Translations under genes and position numbers: made by a program
The notes under the pieces: model-generated
Seen by the model: only the letters and a program-made list of their open reading frames with translations
Database searches by the model: none
What the model was told of the DNA's origin: nothing
Assembly: GCF_023343835.1 (NCBI RefSeq)
Contig: NC_064437.1
Coordinates: 4,602,001-4,666,000, forward strand
Length of the DNA stretch: 64,000 nucleotides
Direction: 5' to 3'
Source: Lagopus muta
Taxonomy: Eukaryota > Chordata > Aves > Galliformes > Phasianidae
In this document: piece by piece, positions 62,101 through 64,000 of the stretch
Layout of the letters: the number at the start of each line of letters is the position of its first letter
How positions within the stretch are numbered: the stretch's first letter is position 1

Positions 62101-64000
62101 AGACAGTTCTTAGCTGTCAAGGCATAAATTGTGCATTGAGAACAATTGAATTTGGCCATCTCCAGAATCCAGGCCCTTCAGATGGATTAAGATACAGTGT
62201 GAGCAGTTTGGAAGACTTAGCATTACTACTTACTCTTGATAAATTTGACACAAGTACATGTAGTTCTGAAGTCATTTTTGCACCCCAGACCCTACAGGTC
62301 CTGAACTTCACCATCAGGAACAGAAATCTCCAATCTGTAAATGCTGGAGGGGAAAATGGGGATGTTAGTCTCCAAAGGTGCCCAAGTGGCAGTCGTAATT
62401 GGCATTCAGCTGATGAATAGGAGGAAGGAAGGATAGAGATAAATTAATTGCAGCGCTCTCCTAATGTAAAATACTTTAAAACAGACCCTGTGTTATTGAT
62501 TTCTTTTTAAGTTTGGTGGTGAATGTGATGCAGAGGGATTCCATTCCATCAGAAGTAGACTATGAAACCAGACAGGGAGTCTATTCCATCTGCCTGCAAC
62601 TTGCAAGGTATGTGATTTCTTTTCATTAGAGAGAGTGCTGCTTTCTTGGCTTCTGGAGGGTGGCTTGCCATGTGTAAGATAAACTGATGCTTTGAGTTCT
62701 TTTTCACTTGTTTGCTTTAAGCATTGAAAAATAAACTGGGTGTTTCTGCTCTGTAAATGCAGGTTCTTGCTTGTTGGCCAGACAATGCCTACCTTACTGG
62801 ATGAAGATCTTATTAAAGATGGAGTAGAAGCACTGTCCTCACGCCCCTTCCGAAATGTCAGCCGACAAGCAAGTAGGCAGATGTCCATTTGTGGAACACC
62901 TGAGAAGTCATCCTACCGACAGCTCTCTGTGTCTGATAGATCCTCCATTAGGGTAGAAGAGATCATACCAGCAGCAAGAGTTGCCATACAAGTAAGGAAG
63001 TGTTTGATAATTTATGGTGGTGTAGCAGTGGTGAGCTCTTTGGTGACAGCTCCATGGCTCCTGCATTTTTAGTCAAAAGTCTGCCTTCTATACTGGTTCT
63101 TTGCCAGCCTCCATTTAAAAGTCTTGGAAAATCCATGCCATCAGTCTCTCATCCTAACATTCATCTGAATGTTAGCATTTTACTTAGTGGTTGGAATTAT
63201 TTTTGAACTATGAAGGAAAGCAGTGCTCCAGAGCTGCCTGCAAGAAATAGAGATGCAAGAAATCTTACTTGCGATTTATTTTCAGTCATGCTTCTCAGCT
63301 CTGAAGACCTTATTCTCGTTTGCTTTGAGGGAACAGAGGGAGTTCTTGCTTGAACTTGTTTGATAGTTTTCTGTGTTAAATAGCTCAATAAGAAATTGCT
63401 TGTTTGATTGGGGGCAAAAGAGGAAACTTCTTTCTTTTATGTATTTTCAAAAAACAGCTGTTTTTCCCTCTATAGGAGGGAGATTATATCAGTATGATTT
63501 GTCTGAGGCTGATTATTTATTGAAGCATTGTAAGCTGGCAGAGCTCAAACCATTTGAAAGTCACATCCGATTGAACCAACTTCATAGTTATTGCAGTGAT
63601 TATACTATCTTAGGTTCTTAGCCAGTGCTTTCTGATTTGATTGATATGAATGAAATTAGCGTGGTTAAATTAATAATTGCAGATATGGTAAAGTGAATGG
63701 TCTATGAAGTGGAGAATTTAAAAACAAATTACTCCCTACATAGTGGGCAATAGTAATCTCCCTGTCTCTGTAATAAAAAAGATAGAAGTATCTTTGAGCC
63801 TATTTTAGAGGAGATGAAAAGAAAATCAAATGGGTATTTGACCTGATCCAAAAGGTACATTCCTGTTATATCCCAGTGATTAACTAAGGCTGCAGAAGAT
63901 AACAGAAGTAACTGTTGCTTCTTGTTCCTTCAGACTATGGAGGTGAATGACTTCACTTCCACTGTGGCTTGCTTCATGCGACTCTCTTGGGCTGCTGCTG
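25830..64000 (+). CDS. USP24: USP24, ubiquitin-specific peptidase 24 (5' half; 35 exons, 3' end outside window)
   Basis: USP24 is a large deubiquitinase of the USP (C19 cysteine protease) family, related to USP9X and USP34. It removes ubiquitin from protein substrates. Reported mammalian substrates or targets include DDB2, p53 and MCL1, and it has been linked to ULK1 stability and autophagy. I assembled 35 exons whose phases join without a frame break, giving about 1,334 residues. They contain an N-terminal UBA (residues about 3-44, MGF loop at 15-17), poly-Gly and a PPxY motif, a long helical scaffold, a ubiquitin-like domain (about 950-1027), Ser-rich linkers (1028-1054, 1124-1148) and an RxxS cluster (1266-1291). 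The Cys/His catalytic domain lies downstream of the window. The translation agrees closely with mammalian USP24 as I recall it, except in exons 9 and 16. The chosen ATG has a strong Kozak context (CCGCCATGG) and gives the expected N-terminus. Confidence 0.98.
28048..28063 (+). repeat. Run of 16 G on the coding strand
   Basis: An uninterrupted run of 16 guanines is followed by AGGGAGGG. In the transcript this could form a G-quadruplex. Such homopolymers are also prone to length polymorphism and sequencing error, so the exact length is uncertain. Confidence 0.9.
29701..30405 (+). pseudogene. CR1 ORF2 C-terminal remnant (234-codon open frame)
   Basis: This frame opens in unique DNA and runs into the CR1 ORF2 tail. 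It stays open through the conserved segment, then slips out of the ancestral frame at about 30333-30345. After that point the CR1 peptide (the part reading LPREVVESP in other copies) continues in another frame. It is therefore a truncated, frameshifted retrotransposon remnant and not a host gene. The preserved frame over more than 180 codons suggests a fairly young insertion. Confidence 0.9.
29750..30500 (+). mobile_element. CR1 LINE, 3' part with most of the ORF2 C-terminus
   Basis: About 750 bp of CR1 lie in sense orientation. The translated frame shows the familiar CR1 ORF2 tail: motifs [53 protein letters not shown] and [16 protein letters not shown]. It is then followed by the noncoding 3' end, closing with the octamer-like GATTCTATGATTCTA at 30486-30500. 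It is 5'-truncated just before the sequence encoding GYNNP, so reverse transcriptase and endonuclease cores are missing and the copy cannot move by itself. Confidence 0.95.
31050..31210 (-). mobile_element. CR1 LINE fragment, antisense
   Basis: The sequence starts with the reverse-complement CR1 terminus (GAATCATAGAATGG). It continues with 'caggctgcccagagccacat' and 'ggggcatccacaacc', typical of the antisense CR1 3' region. It is cut off after about 160 bp. Confidence 0.9.
34213..34269 (+). repeat. Duplicated CACACAGCAGTG with hairpin potential
   Basis: The 12-mer CACACAGCAGTG occurs at 34233-34244 and 34248-34259. In addition, CTGGGCACTGCT on the left can pair with AGCAGTGC..CCAG on the right, forming a 12-bp stem with a 4-nt bulge. 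No known RNA family is recognised. Confidence 0.55.
37945..38110 (+). CDS. USP24: USP24 exon 2 (residues 103-158)
   Basis: This exon begins K-N-D-E-N-G and runs through [20 protein letters not shown] to LARLG, a segment highly conserved in USP24. The acceptor is ttattcacag and the donor is gtaagt. It ends in phase 1, and residue 158 (Gly) is split with exon 3. Confidence 0.97.
38335..38350. repeat. Poly-A run (16)
   Basis: A homopolymer of 16 A lies in intron 2, followed by GAAAGAAAC. It is not preceded by any retroposed gene that I can recognise. Confidence 0.9.
39085..39152 (+). CDS. USP24: USP24 exon 3 (residues 158-180)
   Basis: This 68-nt exon encodes [12 protein letters not shown] to E-A-F-K-K. 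The acceptor is the less common AAG type (ctgcgaag) and the donor is gtaagt. It ends in phase 0. Confidence 0.96.
40511..40654 (+). CDS. USP24: USP24 exon 4 (residues 181-228)
   Basis: This exon encodes [20 protein letters not shown] through [16 protein letters not shown], 48 codons, phase 0 to 0. The acceptor is ttggtag and the donor is gtattt, a weaker match to consensus. It belongs to the N-terminal helical scaffold. Confidence 0.97.
40655..42112 (+). other. USP24 introns 4 (40655-41155) and 5 (41279-42112)
   Basis: Both are short AT-rich introns with no recognisable repeat, RNA gene or conserved open frame. Confidence 0.8.
41156..41278 (+). CDS. USP24: USP24 exon 5 (residues 229-269)
   Basis: This exon encodes [26 protein letters not shown] and SPISTFQK, 41 codons, phase 0 to 0. 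The acceptor is tttcaag and the donor is gtgagc. Confidence 0.97.
42113..42148 (+). CDS. USP24: USP24 exon 6 (residues 270-281), 36-nt small exon
   Basis: Only 12 codons ([12 protein letters not shown]), phase 0 to 0. The acceptor is catttaag with a poor polypyrimidine tract and the donor is gtaggt. An antisense CR1 begins 41 bp beyond the exon end. Skipping would keep the frame, but the peptide is present in mammalian USP24 as I recall it. Confidence 0.95.
42190..42628 (-). mobile_element. CR1 LINE fragment, antisense, next to exon 6
   Basis: About 440 bp of reverse-complement CR1: terminus CAGAATCACAGAATGG, then 'ccaggctgcccagggcccca', 'ggcatccacagcctctttgg', 'tctccaggctgaacaagccc' and 'gctccctcagcctgtcctca'. 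It is the longest antisense copy in the window and is 5'-truncated at about 42628. Confidence 0.95.
42629..43157 (+). other. Remainder of USP24 intron 6
   Basis: Unique intron sequence after the CR1 copy up to the exon 7 acceptor. It has a ten-T tract near 42695-42704 and nothing else recognisable. Confidence 0.75.
43158..43223 (+). CDS. USP24: USP24 exon 7 (residues 282-303)
   Basis: This exon encodes [22 protein letters not shown], 22 codons, phase 0 to 0. The acceptor is atttcag and the donor is gtaagt. Confidence 0.97.
43767..43778 (+). other. Candidate 12-nt in-frame microexon (A-E-I-K)
   Basis: The context tatcttctttcag|GCTGAGATCAAG|gtaaag has a good pyrimidine tract, an AG acceptor and a strong donor around 12 bases. 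Both neighbouring exons are phase 0, so inclusion would add Ala-Glu-Ile-Lys between residues 303 and 304 without changing frame. I recall no such insertion in mammalian USP24. It may be a chance match. Confidence 0.2.
44167..44222 (-). mobile_element. Short CR1 3'-end fragment, antisense
   Basis: AAAATCATAGAATG, then 'tattggaagggaccacaagg' and 'atcatcaagtccaaccc', is the reverse complement of the last 55 or so bases of CR1. Confidence 0.85.
44824..44889 (+). CDS. USP24: USP24 exon 8 (residues 304-325)
   Basis: This exon encodes [22 protein letters not shown], 22 codons, phase 0 to 0. The acceptor is tttctag after a T-rich tract and the donor is gtaaga. Confidence 0.97.
44890..46526 (+). other. 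USP24 introns 8 (44890-45840) and 9 (45916-46526)
   Basis: No recognisable repeat beyond a G-rich patch at about 45409-45424 in intron 8. A short TTG repeat (46496-46510) lies just upstream of the exon 10 acceptor in intron 9. Nothing else is seen. Confidence 0.75.
45841..45915 (+). CDS. USP24: USP24 exon 9 (residues 326-350)
   Basis: 25 codons, PMLDPVI...VEEKDLKDK, phase 0 to 0. The acceptor is tttttttag and the donor is gtaatg. Both ends match USP24 as I recall it. The middle (HKMIKYVQN) seems to differ more from the mammalian protein than neighbouring exons do. Confidence 0.94.
46527..46685 (+). CDS. USP24: USP24 exon 10 (residues 351-403)
   Basis: 53 codons, [20 protein letters not shown] through [20 protein letters not shown] to SLKE, phase 0 to 0. 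The acceptor is ttcaacag and the donor is gtaggt. The peptide is leucine-rich and helical. Confidence 0.97.
46686..47885 (+). other. USP24 intron 10 (1.2 kb)
   Basis: AT-rich unique sequence with TTATTATTATT-type stretches near 47098 and a 17-A run at 47741-47757. No gene or mobile element is recognised. Confidence 0.75.
47741..47757. repeat. Poly-A run (17)
   Basis: Seventeen A follow AAAAAG in intron 10. Length is probably polymorphic. Confidence 0.9.
47886..48000 (+). CDS. USP24: USP24 exon 11 (residues 404-442)
   Basis: [20 protein letters not shown] through [16 protein letters not shown], ending in phase 1, with the Gly codon completed by exon 12. The acceptor is atttctag and the donor is gtaagt. 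Confidence 0.97.
48289..48494 (-). mobile_element. CR1 LINE fragment, antisense
   Basis: Reverse-complement CR1: ATCATAGAATCACAAGG, then 'aacgacctccaagatcatcc', 'acactgccagggacggcgac' and 'ccacctctctgggcaggcca'. It is about 205 bp long and ends in an A/T-rich duplicated tract. Confidence 0.92.
48495..48540. repeat. 23-bp imperfect tandem duplication at CR1 edge
   Basis: Two 23-bp units beginning AGATAAAGATA (48495-48517 and 48518-48540) differ at a few positions and contain GAACTTT. They lie exactly at the inner edge of the CR1 fragment. Confidence 0.8.
48631..48734 (+). CDS. USP24: USP24 exon 12 (residues 442-476)
   Basis: [20 protein letters not shown] through [13 protein letters not shown], phase 1 to 0. 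The acceptor is tttcatag and the donor is gtaagg. Confidence 0.97.
48735..50180 (+). other. USP24 introns 12 (48735-49585) and 13 (49694-50180)
   Basis: Unique intron sequence. I see no repeat family, RNA gene or conserved frame. Confidence 0.75.
49586..49693 (+). CDS. USP24: USP24 exon 13 (residues 477-512)
   Basis: [20 protein letters not shown] through [14 protein letters not shown], 36 codons, phase 0 to 0. The acceptor is ctctttccag and the donor is gtaggt. Confidence 0.97.
50181..50276 (+). CDS. USP24: USP24 exon 14 (residues 513-544), GC donor
   Basis: [20 protein letters not shown] through [12 protein letters not shown], 32 codons, phase 0 to 0. The acceptor is ctgtacag. The exon must end at ...GGAAAG, because the protein continues in frame at exon 15. 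The donor is therefore GC (AAAG|gcatgt), not GT. Confidence 0.96.
50277..50366 (+). other. USP24 intron 14: 90-bp GC-AG intron
   Basis: It begins gcatgt and ends ccaccag. Reading through it gives an in-frame TAG at about 50337, so retention would truncate the protein. A GT four bases downstream would shift the frame, which supports use of the GC donor. Confidence 0.9.
50367..50528 (+). CDS. USP24: USP24 exon 15 (residues 545-598)
   Basis: [20 protein letters not shown] through [16 protein letters not shown], 54 codons, phase 0 to 0. The acceptor is ccaccag and the donor is gttggt, a weak site. A weak donor here fits variable splicing of the next small exon. Confidence 0.96.
50529..51736 (+). 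other. USP24 intron 15 (1.2 kb)
   Basis: Unique sequence with no recognisable repeat. I searched it for an exon encoding the mammalian PGEWSG-type peptide that I recall at this place and found none. Confidence 0.7.
51737..51781 (+). CDS. USP24: Candidate USP24 exon 16 (residues 599-613), 45 nt
   Basis: Fifteen codons ([15 protein letters not shown]) flanked by ctttacag and gtagga, phase 0 on both sides, so it fits between exons 15 and 17. Mammalian USP24, as I recall it, has a 16-residue Lys-rich segment here with a different sequence. Skipping would leave the frame intact. The exon is therefore plausible but unproven, and may be a cassette exon. Confidence 0.55.
52319..52426 (+). CDS. USP24: USP24 exon 17 (residues 614-649)
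   Basis: [20 protein letters not shown] through [13 protein letters not shown], 36 codons, phase 0 to 0. The acceptor is tcactag and the donor is gtaaga. Confidence 0.97.
52970..53119 (+). CDS. USP24: USP24 exon 18 (residues 650-699)
   Basis: [20 protein letters not shown] through [20 protein letters not shown], 50 codons, phase 0 to 0. The acceptor is tgccaag and the donor is gtactg. Confidence 0.97.
53579..53596. repeat. Short (AAT)n microsatellite
   Basis: About five to six AAT units lie in intron 18, some 70 bp before the exon 19 acceptor. Confidence 0.85.
53667..53798 (+). CDS. USP24: USP24 exon 19 (residues 700-743)
   Basis: [20 protein letters not shown] through [20 protein letters not shown] to LDRE, 44 codons, phase 0 to 0. 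The acceptor is tttctcag and the donor is gtaaga. Confidence 0.98.
54304..54415 (+). CDS. USP24: USP24 exon 20 (residues 744-781)
   Basis: [20 protein letters not shown] through [13 protein letters not shown], ending in phase 1 in a Gly codon. The acceptor is ttcacag and the donor is gtatga. Confidence 0.98.
54668..54744 (+). CDS. USP24: USP24 exon 21 (residues 781-806)
   Basis: [20 protein letters not shown] through RQGTQL, phase 1 to 0. The acceptor is ttttcag and the donor is gtgagt. Confidence 0.97.
54745..55676 (+). other. USP24 intron 21 (0.9 kb)
   Basis: AT-rich, with a GTTT-type repeat at 55271-55290. No mobile element or gene is recognised. Confidence 0.75.
55271..55290. repeat. 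Short (TTTG)n repeat
   Basis: About five TTTG units in intron 21 follow a T/G-rich lead-in. Confidence 0.8.
55677..55817 (+). CDS. USP24: USP24 exon 22 (residues 807-853)
   Basis: [20 protein letters not shown] through [20 protein letters not shown] to PRLKK, 47 codons, phase 0 to 0. The acceptor is ttacatag and the donor is gtagcc. The first residue is Ser where I recall Tyr in mammals. Confidence 0.97.
55968..56021 (+). CDS. USP24: USP24 exon 23 (residues 854-871)
   Basis: [18 protein letters not shown], 18 codons, phase 0 to 0. The acceptor is tatcttcag and the donor is gtaaga. Confidence 0.97.
56192..56307 (+). CDS. USP24: USP24 exon 24 (residues 872-910)
   Basis: [20 protein letters not shown] through [12 protein letters not shown], ending in phase 2 within an Arg codon. 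The acceptor is attctag and the donor is gtaagc. The peptide is Ala/Thr-rich and probably a flexible stretch. Confidence 0.97.
56308..56943 (+). other. USP24 intron 24
   Basis: It holds a 13-A run at 56555-56567 and otherwise unique sequence without a recognisable feature. Confidence 0.75.
56944..57010 (+). CDS. USP24: USP24 exon 25 (residues 910-932)
   Basis: [23 protein letters not shown], phase 2 to 0. The acceptor is tccctag and the donor is gtaaga. It is a leucine-rich helix leading into the ubiquitin-like domain. Confidence 0.97.
57169..57279 (+). CDS. USP24: USP24 exon 26 (residues 933-969), start of ubiquitin-like domain
   Basis: [20 protein letters not shown] then [17 protein letters not shown], 37 codons, phase 0 to 0. 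The strand-turn-strand pattern from about residue 950 starts a beta-grasp ubiquitin-like fold. The acceptor is cctggcag and the donor is gtatgt. Confidence 0.97.
57280..57677 (+). other. USP24 intron 26
   Basis: A 14-T run at 57606-57619 lies about 60 bp before the exon 27 acceptor. No other feature is recognised. Confidence 0.75.
57678..57776 (+). CDS. USP24: USP24 exon 27 (residues 970-1002), ubiquitin-like domain core
   Basis: [20 protein letters not shown] then [13 protein letters not shown], 33 codons, phase 0 to 0. The helix ([11 protein letters not shown]) and following strand fit the centre of a ubiquitin-like fold. The next intron is only 77 bp. Confidence 0.97.
57854..58024 (+). 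CDS. USP24: USP24 exon 28 (residues 1003-1059), end of ubiquitin-like domain and Ser-rich linker
   Basis: [20 protein letters not shown] then LTVKT closes the ubiquitin-like domain at about residue 1027. A Ser/Thr/Gly-rich linker (1028-1054) then leads to YAMEQ. The acceptor is cttgcag and the donor is gtacag. Low-complexity Ser tracts of this kind vary in length between species. Confidence 0.97.
58025..58675 (+). other. USP24 intron 28
   Basis: Unique sequence with a 13-A run at 58636-58648, ending 27 bp before the exon 29 acceptor. No gene or mobile element is recognised. Confidence 0.75.
58676..58761 (+). CDS. USP24: USP24 exon 29 (residues 1060-1088)
   Basis: [20 protein letters not shown] then QLANLEEP, ending in phase 2 in an Arg codon. 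The acceptor is attctcag and the donor is gtaagc. Confidence 0.97.
58910..59003 (+). CDS. USP24: USP24 exon 30 (residues 1088-1119)
   Basis: [20 protein letters not shown] then [12 protein letters not shown], phase 2 to 0. The acceptor is cttttcag and the donor is gtacgt. Confidence 0.97.
59256..59411 (+). CDS. USP24: USP24 exon 31 (residues 1120-1171)
   Basis: [20 protein letters not shown], then a His/Gln/Pro/Ser linker and [22 protein letters not shown], 52 codons, phase 0 to 0. The Ser-rich part (1124-1148) is likely disordered and phosphorylated. The acceptor is tcctcctag and the donor is gtaaga. Confidence 0.97.
59412..61651 (+). other. USP24 intron 31 (2.2 kb)
   Basis: The second-largest intron in the window. 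It has a 17-A run at 61243-61259 and otherwise unique AT-rich sequence. No CR1, RNA gene or conserved frame is recognised. Confidence 0.75.
61243..61259. repeat. Poly-A run (17)
   Basis: Seventeen A in intron 31. No retroposed sequence precedes it that I can recognise. Confidence 0.9.
61652..61749 (+). CDS. USP24: USP24 exon 32 (residues 1172-1204)
   Basis: [20 protein letters not shown] then [12 protein letters not shown], ending in phase 2 within a Ser codon (AG|T). The acceptor is tattttag and the donor is gttaga, a weak match. Confidence 0.96.
61750..62511 (+). other. USP24 intron 32
   Basis: Unique sequence. A 132-codon open frame (62022-62420) lies inside it. It shows no domain and no link to USP24, so I take it as chance. 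Confidence 0.7.
62512..62607 (+). CDS. USP24: USP24 exon 33 (residues 1204-1236)
   Basis: [20 protein letters not shown] then [12 protein letters not shown], phase 2 to 2 within an Arg codon. The acceptor is tttttaag and the donor is gtatgt. Confidence 0.97.
62763..62991 (+). CDS. USP24: USP24 exon 34 (residues 1236-1312), RxxS cluster
   Basis: The largest internal exon here, 77 codons: [20 protein letters not shown], then [26 protein letters not shown] and [13 protein letters not shown]. Three RxxS motifs follow one another every four residues (Ser 1269, 1273, 1277), with a fourth at Ser 1291. They resemble sites for basophilic kinases and 14-3-3 binding. The acceptor is aatgcag and the donor is gtaagg. 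Confidence 0.97.
62992..63933 (+). other. USP24 intron 34
   Basis: Unique AT-rich sequence. No repeat family or gene is recognised. Confidence 0.75.
63934..64000 (+). CDS. USP24: USP24 exon 35, partial (residues 1313 onward)
   Basis: [20 protein letters not shown] then AA, in frame from exon 34 and cut by the window edge after 67 nt. The acceptor is tccttcag. The Cys and His boxes of the protease domain must lie further right. Confidence 0.96.

Noticed and set aside
1..64000. Prokaryotic systems (operons, Shine-Dalgarno sites, CRISPR, insertion sequences) and rRNA/tRNA genes
   Set aside because: The DNA is vertebrate. No spaced direct-repeat array, transposase gene or cloverleaf pattern is visible.

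Overview
This is vertebrate nuclear DNA, most likely from a bird and probably a galliform close to chicken. The evidence is large spaced introns, a GC-rich CpG-island promoter, several CR1 non-LTR retrotransposon fragments with the typical avian CR1 3' end, and no mammalian-type SINEs. I find no operons, bacterial genes, CRISPR array, rRNA or tRNA.

The window holds one recognisable gene, USP24 (ubiquitin-specific peptidase 24), on the + strand. Its start codon is at 25830 and the gene runs off the right edge. I place 35 coding exons by translation, splice sites and phase. Their phases join without a frame break and encode about 1,334 residues. That is roughly the N-terminal half of a protein of about 2,600 residues in mammals (recalled length). 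The window covers the N-terminal UBA domain, a poly-Gly/PPxY linker, a long helical scaffold, a ubiquitin-like domain (about residues 950-1027), serine-rich linkers and a cluster of RxxS sites. The catalytic USP domain lies beyond the window.

Layout: 1 to about 25,370 is gene-free flank with a few decayed CR1 pieces and simple repeats. About 25,371-26,300 is the CpG-island promoter and first exon, with two perfect GTCACGTGAC palindromes exactly 100 bp apart, YY1-like and GC-box motifs, and a 9-codon upstream ORF. Intron 1 (26136-37944) carries two CR1 copies, one with an almost open reverse-transcriptase-tail ORF, and a 16-G run. From 37,945 to 64,000 exons 2-35 lie in introns from 77 bp to 2.2 kb, with three more CR1 insertions, all antisense to the gene.

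I see no undescribed biological system. The points most worth a second look are the paired CLEAR-type promoter sites, a GC-AG intron of only 90 bp, two candidate small cassette exons (45 nt and 12 nt), the RxxS cluster in exon 34, and a CR1 insertion 41 bp past the donor of a 36-nt exon.
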